From positions 496,001 through 560,000 of the forward strand of contig NZ_JBHRXK010000001.1 of NCBI RefSeq assembly GCF_042648505.1: 64,000 bases of DNA, in the 5' to 3' direction. The notes beneath the pieces are model-generated. The model saw nothing but the letters and a program-made list of their open reading frames with translations. It searched no databases and was not told where the DNA came from. The position numbers were made by a program, and so were the translations under genes. The number at the start of each line of letters is the position of its first letter. Position 1 is the first letter of the stretch. Below, one piece after another: positions 43,833-53,735 of this stretch. The stretch is from Lysobacter_L cavernae. Its GTDB lineage: Bacteria; Pseudomonadota; Gammaproteobacteria; Xanthomonadales; Xanthomonadaceae.

Positions 43833-45902
43833 ATGAACCGCAAAGCACGCTCACTGAAATGGACTGCACTCGCCATGGCCACGGCGATCGTCATCGCGCC
43901 GGCCGCCTACTCCGGCGGCAAGGTGCCGACCGTCAAGAACAAGGTAACCAGCCTCTCCCCGCAGGCCGCCAAGGCCGCTGTCCCCGCGCAACACGACCGC
44001 TTCATCATCACCTACAAGGGCGAGGCCAAGCGCCTCGGCGCGGCCGCCAACCAGCAACAGCTGGCCAGCGCCGCCAAGTCGCTGGGCGTTGGCATCATGC
44101 CGCTGCGCACGCTGGCCACGGGCGGTGCGCTGATCCGCACCGAGCGCAAGCTCGACAGCGTCGCCAGCAAGCAGCTCATGATCGAACTGATGAAGGACCC
44201 GAACGTGCTCACGGTCGAACCCGACCGCCTGCGCAAGCCGCTACTGGTGCCGAACGACCCGCTGTACGCGCAGCAGTGGCATTACAAGAACGGCCCCGGC
44301 GGCATCAACGCCGAACCGGCCTGGGACCTCAGCACCGGTGACGGCGTGGTGGTCGCGGTGCTCGACACCGGCAGCACGCCGCACGCCGAACTGGTCGGCA
44401 GCTACGTGGCTGGCTACGACTTCATCATCGACACGGAAGTCAGTGTCGACGGCGACGGACGCGACGCCGACCCGAACGACCCGGGCGACTGGCACGACGG
44501 CGAGTGCAGCATCTTCGGCATCCCCGATGACAGCAGCTGGCACGGCACCCACGTCGCCGGCACGGTCGCGGCGGCCACCAACAACGGCGTCGGCGTCGCC
44601 GGCGTCGCATTCGGCGCCAAGGTGCAGCCGGTGCGCGTGCTCGGCAAGTGCGGCGGCTACGAGTCCGACATCATCGACGCGGTGACCTGGGCCTCCGGTG
44701 GCAGCGTCGCCGGCGTACCCGACAACGCCACCCCGGCCGAAGTCATCAACCTCAGCCTCGGCGGCGGCGGCGCGTGCAGCGTGGCCGAACAGGCGGCTTA
44801 TACCGCGGCAAAGGGACGCGGCACCACGATCGTGGTCTCGGCCGGCAATTCGTCGGCGGATGCGGCCGGTTACTCGCCGGCCAGCTGCAACGACGTGATT
44901 ACCGTGTCGGCAGTCGGTCCGACCGGCGCACTGGCCGGCTTCTCCAACTTCGGCGCCGTGGTCGATGTCGCCGCCCCGGGTGGCTCGGGCTCGGCCCCGG
45001 CCGCGGACAACATCCTGTCGACCCTCAACCTGGGCCTGCAGGGCCAGGAAGGCGACGGCTACGCCTGGTACGCCGGCACCTCGATGTCGGCCCCGCACGT
45101 GGCCGGCGTGGTCGCGCTGATGCAGTCCGCGGCGGCAACGCCGAAGACGCCGGCCGAGATCGAGAAGATCCTCGAGAACACCGCCTACGCCTCCGGTGGT
45201 TTCGCGACCGGCTGCAGCTACGACAAGCCCTGCGGCGCCGGCATCATCGACGCCCGCTACGCGGTGGCCGTGGCCTCCGGTGCCGAACCACTGCCGGCCG
45301 ACCCGCCGCCGCCGCCGCCGCCGCCGCCGGCGATCGAGCTGGCCAACGGCGTGACCGTCACCGGCATCGAAGTGCTGGCCGGCGGTACCGTCCGTTACCA
45401 GTTGGAAGTCCCCAACGGCGCCTCCAACCTGCTGTTCGCCATGTACGGCGGCACCGGCGATGCGGACATCTACGTCAAGTACGGTTCGGCACCGACCAAC
45501 ACCTCGTACGACTGCCGTCCATTCAGCGGCGGCAACAGCGAGAACTGCTTCTTCCCGGCCCCGCAGGGCGGCACCTGGTACGTCAACGTCAAGGGTTTCA
45601 GCAACTCGACTGGCGTGTCGCTGTTCCCGAGCTTCGTCGATGCCAACTGGCCGCGCGCGGTCGAGGCGGAAGCGACGGCGCTGACCAACCACCGCACCCG
45701 CACCACCCTGTCGTGGACCCACGGCAAGCGCAACATCGACATCTACCGCAATGGCGCGATCCTCAAGACCGTGCGCAACAACGGCGTCGCCACCGACACG
45801 TTCCGCATCATCGGCAGCGGCACCATGAGCTACAAGCTGTGCAACAACGGGACGCAGGAATGCGCCAACCCGGTCGAGATCGAGTACTCCTCCAGCCGCT
45901 GA
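43833..45902 (+). CDS. Secreted subtilisin-like serine protease (S8) with PPC domain
   Basis: A 689-residue preproenzyme. Residues 1-27 are a signal peptide, ~28-135 a propeptide with inhibitor-like FIITYKGEA. The S8 catalytic domain has Asp178 (AVLDTGS), His237 (SWHGTHVAG), oxyanion Asn339 (SAGNSS) and Ser417 (GTSMSAPHVAG). Nine prolines (491-499) link it to a PPC domain (NGVTVTGIEVLAGGTVRYQLEVPNG, GDADIYVKYGSAPT, TWYVNVKGFS). A final ~80-residue fibronectin-like segment ends the protein. Several cysteine pairs suit an extracellular enzyme. Such proteases are typically secreted by type II secretion in xanthomonads and lysobacters. Long 639-base upstream gap; terminator directly after. Confidence 0.94.
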   Translation: MNRKARSLKWTALAMATAIVIAPAAYSGGKVPTVKNKVTSLSPQAAKAAVPAQHDRFIITYKGEAKRLGAAANQQQLASAAKSLGVGIMPLRTLATGGALIRTERKLDSVASKQLMIELMKDPNVLTVEPDRLRKPLLVPNDPLYAQQWHYKNGPGGINAEPAWDLSTGDGVVVAVLDTGSTPHAELVGSYVAGYDFIIDTEVSVDGDGRDADPNDPGDWHDGECSIFGIPDDSSWHGTHVAGTVAAATNNGVGVAGVAFGAKVQPVRVLGKCGGYESDIIDAVTWASGGSVAGVPDNATPAEVINLSLGGGGACSVAEQAAYTAAKGRGTTIVVSAGNSSADAAGYSPASCNDVITVSAVGPTGALAGFSNFGAVVDVAAPGGSGSAPAADNILSTLNLGLQGQEGDGYAWYAGTSMSAPHVAGVVALMQSAAATPKTPAEIEKILENTAYASGGFATGCSYDKPCGAGIIDARYAVAVASGAEPLPADPPPPPPPPPAIELANGVTVTGIEVLAGGTVRYQLEVPNGASNLLFAMYGGTGDADIYVKYGSAPTNTSYDCRPFSGGNSENCFFPAPQGGTWYVNVKGFSNSTGVSLFPSFVDANWPRAVEAEATALTNHRTRTTLSWTHGKRNIDIYRNGAILKTVRNNGVATDTFRIIGSGTMSYKLCNNGTQECANPVEIEYSSSR
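45303..45329 (+). repeat. (CCG)9 trinucleotide tract
   Basis: Nine uninterrupted CCG codons encode Pro491-Pro499, the linker between the protease and PPC domains. Pure tracts like this can vary in length by slippage without breaking the frame. Confidence 0.9.
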
Positions 45903-45920
45903 GCACCACACGGCGGATTC

Positions 45921-45952
45921 AGAGGGCCCGTTGCATCGGGCCCTCTCTTTTC
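45921..45952 (+). terminator. Terminator of the S8 protease gene
   Basis: Perfect 10-bp stem AGAGGGCCCG/CGGGCCCTCT with loop TTGCAT, then CTTTTC, 18 bases past the stop codon. Confidence 0.88.
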
Positions 45953-46029
45953 GCGTCAGCCAGGCCATAGCCATCGGCCTGACGATGCGATTTCCCGGTC
46001 GAACCCGATGTCGAACCTCTGGAGTCCCA

Positions 46030-46947
46030 ATGACCCAACACTTGTTCCACGACCCGCTACGCCGTTCCACCACGAATCCGAAGCCGGCGATCGTGGCGCT
46101 GCTGGCGATCGGCCTCACGCTCACCCTGGCGGCCTGCAACCGCGAGTCGTCCACGGCCGGCACCGCGAGCAGCCCTGAAACCGCCAGCACCACCGCAGCG
46201 GTGGCGCAGTACGAAGCCCGCCTCAACCTGGTCAACAACAACGGCAAGGTCCGCTACGACGGCACGGTCGACAGCGCGGCCAGCAAGAACGCCATCGTCG
46301 AGGCGCTGGACAAGGCCTACGGCGCCGGCAATGCGTCGGGCGCGCTGGCGGTCGACAAAGGCGCTCGATCGGCGCCGTGGCTGGGCAAGCTGCCCAAGTT
46401 CGCCGCCGCGTTCACCATGCCCGGTGCGGCCGTGGCCTTCGAAGGCCAGGCCATCGAACTCAGCGGCTACGCGTCCCCGACCGACCGCGCGGCGCTGCTC
46501 GGCAAGGCGCAGGCGCTGTTCCCGGGCTACCGCTACAGCGGCCTGTTCGAGGGGGTCGGCAACAATGCCGCCAACCCGGCCAGCAGTGACGCCGCGCAGG
46601 CCCTGACCCGCCTCAAACCCGGCGCCTCGGCGGCGGAACTGATGCAAGCACTGAACCAGACCCCGATCCAGTTCGAGGACGGCAGCGCCAAGGTCACCGC
46701 CGGCAGCCTCGACCTGCTCAGCAAAGCCGCCCAGGCCATCCAGGCCGCCTCGGCTGGGGCTCGCCTGGAAATCACCGGCCCGGCCGGGAGCACGGGCGTG
46801 GCCGCGGACGATCTGGCCTTGTCCAAGCAGCGCGCCGAGGCGATCAAGGTGCAGCTGATCGTCAACGGCGTCAGCCCAGCCGTGATCGAGACCCAGGGCC
46901 AGCCCGGCACCGGCCAGGCCGGCGCCAGCTTCAAGCTGCTCAAGTAG
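46030..46947 (+). CDS. OmpA-like lipoprotein, degenerate paralogue
   Basis: A 305-residue lipoprotein (lipobox LAAC, Cys36) that aligns by eye with the C-terminal two thirds of the protein at 41727-43193. Matching segments include VRYDGTVDSAASKNAIVEALDKAYGAGNASGAL in the BON-like region and ELMQALNQTPIQFEDGSAKVT at the start of the OmpA domain. The peptidoglycan-binding signature is altered: GHTDN is GPAGS, and the final NRRIEF is replaced by AGASFKLLK. Peptidoglycan binding is therefore doubtful. The ATG at 46030 has a GGAG ribosome-binding site. The YidB-like and transmembrane parts of its paralogue are replaced by the lipid anchor. Confidence 0.82.
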   Translation: MTQHLFHDPLRRSTTNPKPAIVALLAIGLTLTLAACNRESSTAGTASSPETASTTAAVAQYEARLNLVNNNGKVRYDGTVDSAASKNAIVEALDKAYGAGNASGALAVDKGARSAPWLGKLPKFAAAFTMPGAAVAFEGQAIELSGYASPTDRAALLGKAQALFPGYRYSGLFEGVGNNAANPASSDAAQALTRLKPGASAAELMQALNQTPIQFEDGSAKVTAGSLDLLSKAAQAIQAASAGARLEITGPAGSTGVAADDLALSKQRAEAIKVQLIVNGVSPAVIETQGQPGTGQAGASFKLLK

Positions 46948-46964
46948 GCCGCCCGCAAGGCCCG

Positions 46965-47000
46965 CAACACGGGGGTGCAAGCCCCCGGTGTTGTTGCGGC
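46965..47000 (+). terminator. Stem-loop after the OmpA-like lipoprotein gene
   Basis: GGGGG/CCCCC core with loop TGCAAG, extended by ACAC/GTGT after one bulged base, then TGTTG. Located 17 bases past the stop codon; T-tract is imperfect. Confidence 0.6.
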
Positions 47001-47158
47001 CACAGCTCGACTCGGGCACATCACTACTGCTCGGCCGCCGCCGCGGCAGTCGGCCGGGGCTTCCTTTTTTCGGATTTGCCCCCATCTTCGCCAATCGATA
47101 CGCTCACCTGTTCGTCGTCGCGTTGCGCGAGGACGGCCCTCCCCCAGACAGGCACCCG

Positions 47159-50053
<2,895 letters not shown>

Positions 50054-50257
50054 GCACCCCAAGCCCGATGCAGTAACTCAGGAATGCGGCTTGCCTCTGG
50101 GAACAGGGTGCTCCGCAAGGGACGTTGTGCTCTGGCTGATCTTGCGGCGGGTGAAAAACACTCGCCCAGCAGACGGGTTCTAACTCAGCGAAGCCACGAT
50201 CTGCCTGCATGGCAGTAGTTCGTTCTAGCTGGAAACGTGACCCGCACAGCCCTGCAC

Positions 50258-51055
50258 CTAGAGCCACTCCCACAGAAACCACGCCTGCGCGGTTTCGCCG
50301 GGTGCCAGCCGATTGGGCGCGAGATTGAAGGCATCGGGCGGCCCGGTTTGCGGCTCGATGCAGGTGGCGTGCGCCGGCTGGTCGTAAACGACCCAGTGCG
50401 TGCAGTCCGACGTCAAGCGCAACCGCTGGTCGCCGTGATGCACCCGTACCGGCGCATGATTGATGAAGCAGTCGTCCCACGGACCCGGCGGCGGCGGCGC
50501 GAGCGGCAGGGTCGCGATGCCCTCCGCATCACGCGGGTAAAGCGCGGTCGGCGCGAACTCAACCAAGTCAGGTTTGCACCACCACGGGTGCCAACCGAGG
50601 GTGGCCGGCATCGCCCGATCAACGGCAGTCACCGACAGCGTCATGTGCAGTCGATCGGGGGCGACGTCGATACGCTGGCGGGCGAAGCCGCCGAAGGGCC
50701 AGCTCTGATCCTTCGGCAATGCCAGCGACAGCTCGACGTGCTGCGGCGATTGCGCGTCCACCTGCCATGGCAGCGCGAGGCCGACGCCGTGAATGGCGTG
50801 ACCGCCGAGGTTGGTCGGCAGGTGGTGGTGCTCGCCGTCGAATGCGAATTCGCCGCGACGCACACGTCCGGCCCACGGCACCATCGGGTACGAACCCCAG
50901 GCGATCATCGCCGGGTTGTCCGCACTGTAGCCGACCAACTGCTCCACCCCGTCGATGCGGACCTGCGCGATACGGCCGCCGGCCTGTGGTGCGATGTCGA
51001 CCGACACCGAACCCTGCGCCAGGGTGATCAGCGGCCCCGGCGCCAACTGCGTCAT
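50258..51055 (-). CDS. Aldose 1-epimerase family protein
   Basis: Interconverts alpha and beta anomers of sugars. The 265-residue galactose-mutarotase-like protein has the catalytic His in LGGHAIHGVGLAL, a second His in TLGWHPWW and the general-base Glu in CIEPQTGPPDAFNL. No signal peptide, so cytoplasmic. Start at 51055 (MTQLAPGP) leaves 7 bases after the GH43 stop; an ATG at 51073 would overlap it. Being last in the leftward arm of the xylan locus, it probably readies xylose or arabinose anomers for isomerases. Confidence 0.85.
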   Translation of the reverse strand: MTQLAPGPLITLAQGSVSVDIAPQAGGRIAQVRIDGVEQLVGYSADNPAMIAWGSYPMVPWAGRVRRGEFAFDGEHHHLPTNLGGHAIHGVGLALPWQVDAQSPQHVELSLALPKDQSWPFGGFARQRIDVAPDRLHMTLSVTAVDRAMPATLGWHPWWCKPDLVEFAPTALYPRDAEGIATLPLAPPPPGPWDDCFINHAPVRVHHGDQRLRLTSDCTHWVVYDQPAHATCIEPQTGPPDAFNLAPNRLAPGETAQAWFLWEWL

Positions 51056-51062
51056 CGCCGCA

Positions 51063-52079
51063 TCAGGCGCCATAGGGATCGATCGTGCGGATGCGCCCGT
51101 CCGCTTCATGGTGAAGCGGTGCCACCTTGATCGAGCGCAAGTGCGTCACGCCGCCCGACAGAATCGAGTCGTGATAGAACAGGTACCACTGGCCCTGGAA
51201 CTCGACGATGCTGTGGTGCGTGGTCCAGCCCACCACCGGCGTGAGGATGCGGCCGCCGTAGGTGAACGGTCCGTACGGGCTGTCGCCGACTGCATAGCAC
51301 AGCAAGTGCGTGTTGCCGGTGGAATACGAGAAGTAATACTTGTCGCCGAACTTGTGCAGCCACGACGCTTCGAAGAAGCGACGGTCGTGGTCACCGGCGT
51401 GCAGCGGTTGTCCGTTCTCGTCGAGGATCAGCACCTCGCGCGGCGCTTCGGCGAATTCCTTCATGTCCGGGGCCAGGCGCGCGATGCGCGGCCCCAGTGC
51501 ACGCTCGCCGCCAGCCGGTTCCTCGAAGGATGCGCCGTAGGCATTGTCGCGGTACTTCTGCAACTGACCGCCCCACAGGCCACCGAAGTACATGTACGAC
51601 ACACCGTCCTCGTCGGTGAAAACCGCCGGGTCTATGGAGTAACTGCCCTGCACCGCCTCCGGCTCCGGGATGAATGGCCCTTCCGGACAATCGCTCACCG
51701 CAACGCCGATCTGGAAGATGCCGTCGGCGCGCTTGGCTGGAAAGTACAAGTAGTACTTGCCGTCCTTGGTCGCCGCATCCGGCGCCCACATCTGCCGCTG
51801 CGCCCAGGTCACGTCCTTCACGTGCAGCGCCACGCCGCAGTCCACGGCCTCACCGTCGGGCGAGTCCATGCGCAGGACGTGGTAGTCCTCCATGCCGAAA
51901 TGATCGCCGTCGTCGTTCTCCGGGATGCCGGCGTCGAAATCATGGGAGGGGTAGATGTAAATCCGACCCTCGAACACGTGCGCCGACGGATCGGCCGTAT
52001 AGATATGCGTGACCAGCGGCTGCGAGATGGCCTTGGTGGCCAGCGTTTGCAGATTGTTGGATTCGGATGTGTCGGACAT
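51063..52079 (-). CDS. Glycoside hydrolase family 43 (xylosidase/arabinofuranosidase type)
   Basis: Removes xylose or arabinose from xylo-oligosaccharides by inversion. The 338-residue five-bladed propeller keeps the three catalytic acids: Asp30 (YTADPSAHV), Asp150 (YSIDPAVF) and Glu237 (FFEASWLHK). No signal peptide is seen, so it should act in the cytoplasm on oligosaccharides imported by the adjacent GPH symporter. The ATG at 52079 begins the protein; 40 bases separate it from the transporter gene. Resembles the intracellular GH43 of xylan loci in xanthomonads. Xylosidase versus arabinofuranosidase cannot be decided by eye. Confidence 0.92.
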   Translation of the reverse strand: MSDTSESNNLQTLATKAISQPLVTHIYTADPSAHVFEGRIYIYPSHDFDAGIPENDDGDHFGMEDYHVLRMDSPDGEAVDCGVALHVKDVTWAQRQMWAPDAATKDGKYYLYFPAKRADGIFQIGVAVSDCPEGPFIPEPEAVQGSYSIDPAVFTDEDGVSYMYFGGLWGGQLQKYRDNAYGASFEEPAGGERALGPRIARLAPDMKEFAEAPREVLILDENGQPLHAGDHDRRFFEASWLHKFGDKYYFSYSTGNTHLLCYAVGDSPYGPFTYGGRILTPVVGWTTHHSIVEFQGQWYLFYHDSILSGGVTHLRSIKVAPLHHEADGRIRTIDPYGA

Positions 52080-52119
52080 GAAGGTCTCCGCGAGCTTCTT
52101 TGGAGCGCTGAAGTGGGGA

Positions 52120-53604
52120 TCAGGCGGTCGCGCCGGCCTGCAAGCGCCGTGCAGCCAGTTCCTGCTCAATGCGCGATTCCATCGGCTTGTTGATCTCATA
52201 CAGGAACAACAACGCTATGCACGTCAGGAACGGCAGCGAGGCGTACACGCTCACCGCCATGCGGATGCCGTCCACCGTCTGCGCTGCCTGCACGGGTGCG
52301 TCGGCGGTGTAGCCGTAGTAGGCCAGGATGCCCGCGACCAGCGCACCGCCGACACTCAAGCCGATCTTCAACCCACACAGCATCGCCGAAAAGATGATGG
52401 CCGTCGCGCGCCGGTTGTTCTTCCACTCCGAGTAGTCCGCCACGTCGGCGATCATCGCCCACAGCAGCGGGATGGTGATGCCGTAGAAGAAGCCGTGCAG
52501 GATCTGTGAGACAAACACCACCCACGTTGCCTGCGGTGGAAACACGCAGAACGCCAGCATGAACAGCGTGGACACGAACAGTGCGCCACCGAAGACATCG
52601 CGCTTGCCGAAGCGGTCTGCCAACCGCTTCGAGAACCCGATGCCCAGGATCATGAAGACGATGCCGCCCGCGTTGAACAGACTCAGCGCTGACGTGGGCG
52701 CATCCTTCGGCCACTGGAATTCGGTCAGGCCCACGCTGGTCAGCACCGAGTTGAGTCCGGCGATGAAGCCATTGAAGCCGACCTGATCGAGGAAGCCCGC
52801 CAGGTGCGTCGCGCTGAGGTAGTACTTGAAGTAGTACACGTACATGCCGCCCTTGAGCGCGAGCGTCATGAACACCAGGATGGTCAGCAACAGCATCACC
52901 ACCCACGGCCGGTTGCGCGCCAGGTCACCCAGATCCTGCGCAACGCTGGACTTCTGCTCCGGCGCGGGGACGATGCGCTCCTTCGTGGTGAGGAAGGTGA
53001 TCAGGAAGAACACGGTGCCGACGATGGCGAACAGCATCATCGTGTTGTGGAAGCCACGCACCTTGTCGCCGTCGCCGAGGATCAGCACCAACGGCAGCAG
53101 CAGCACCTGGATGACGAACTGCGCCACCATCACCGCCACGAAGCGGTAGGCGGACAGGCTGTTGCGCTGCGCCATGGAACCGGTGAGCACACCGCTCAGT
53201 GCCGAGTACGGCAGGTTGTTGGCTGCGTACACCATCACCAGCAGCGTGTAGGTCGCGAAGGCGTAGGCGACCTTGGCCTTCGGAGCCAGGTCGGGCGTGC
53301 TGAAGGCCAGCAGCGAGAACACCCCGAACGGGATCGCCGTCCATAGGATCCACGGCCGGAACCTGCCCCAGCGCGTGACCGTACGGTCGGCAGCGATGCC
53401 GATGATGGGCGTGAACACGAAGGCGCCCAGCATGCCGACGACGAAGATGATCGTCGCCGCCGTACCGGGCGCAATGCGGTACACGTCGGTGTAGAAGAAC
53501 GCCAGAAACGTCACCAACGTCTGGAATATCAGGTTGGCGGCGAGATCGCCCAGGCTGTAGCCGATCTTCTCGGCGACCGACAACGTTTCGGAAGTGCTGT
53601 TCAT
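52120..53604 (-). CDS. GPH-family glycoside/cation symporter
   Basis: A 494-residue inner-membrane transporter with 12 membrane segments. The GPH (MelB/XylP-like) pattern is clear: EKIGYSLGDLAANLIFQTLVTFLAFFYTDV at the N-terminus, IGIAADRTVTRWGRFRPWILWTAIPFG in the first cytoplasmic loop, and MIADVADYSEWKNNRRATAIIFSAM in the second half. Such transporters bring xylosides or other glycosides in with H+ or Na+. Placed between the TonB receptor and the GH43 gene, it likely imports xylo-oligosaccharides from the periplasm. Confidence 0.93.
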   Translation of the reverse strand: MNSTSETLSVAEKIGYSLGDLAANLIFQTLVTFLAFFYTDVYRIAPGTAATIIFVVGMLGAFVFTPIIGIAADRTVTRWGRFRPWILWTAIPFGVFSLLAFSTPDLAPKAKVAYAFATYTLLVMVYAANNLPYSALSGVLTGSMAQRNSLSAYRFVAVMVAQFVIQVLLLPLVLILGDGDKVRGFHNTMMLFAIVGTVFFLITFLTTKERIVPAPEQKSSVAQDLGDLARNRPWVVMLLLTILVFMTLALKGGMYVYYFKYYLSATHLAGFLDQVGFNGFIAGLNSVLTSVGLTEFQWPKDAPTSALSLFNAGGIVFMILGIGFSKRLADRFGKRDVFGGALFVSTLFMLAFCVFPPQATWVVFVSQILHGFFYGITIPLLWAMIADVADYSEWKNNRRATAIIFSAMLCGLKIGLSVGGALVAGILAYYGYTADAPVQAAQTVDGIRMAVSVYASLPFLTCIALLFLYEINKPMESRIEQELAARRLQAGATA

Positions 53605-53656
53605 GTGCCCCTGGCGTCGAGATTCTTGGGCCCCGCCGCAGCGAGGCCGATGTGGC

Positions 53657-53694
53657 GCGGCCCGCCCGTTGCTCGATGCACCGGAACGGGCCGC
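53657..53694 (-). terminator. Stem-loop between the TonB receptor and symporter genes
   Basis: GCGGCCC...CCGTT pairs with AACGGGCCGC (two-base bulge), with a 14-base loop. No T-tract. It may act as a partial terminator or protect the receptor mRNA 3' end, giving higher receptor than transporter expression. Confidence 0.45.
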
Positions 53695-53735
53695 AGGTTA
53701 CGGGTTACAGCTGTCGGATCACGATGTGCGATTGA

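Noticed and set aside
46948..47158. Possible LexA site upstream of uvrA (CACTACTGC)
   Set aside because: Only one half-site resembles CTACTAA; no matching left arm at the 5-base spacing.
50146..50166. Hairpin GGCGGGTG-AAAAA-CACTCGCC between uvrA and the epimerase gene
   Set aside because: It has one G-T pair and no T-tract on either strand, so I cannot support a terminator; it may be incidental.
51061..51063. ATG overlapping the GH43 stop codon as TGATG, as a start for the epimerase
   Set aside because: It is out of frame with the epimerase; the in-frame ATG at 51055 was used instead.
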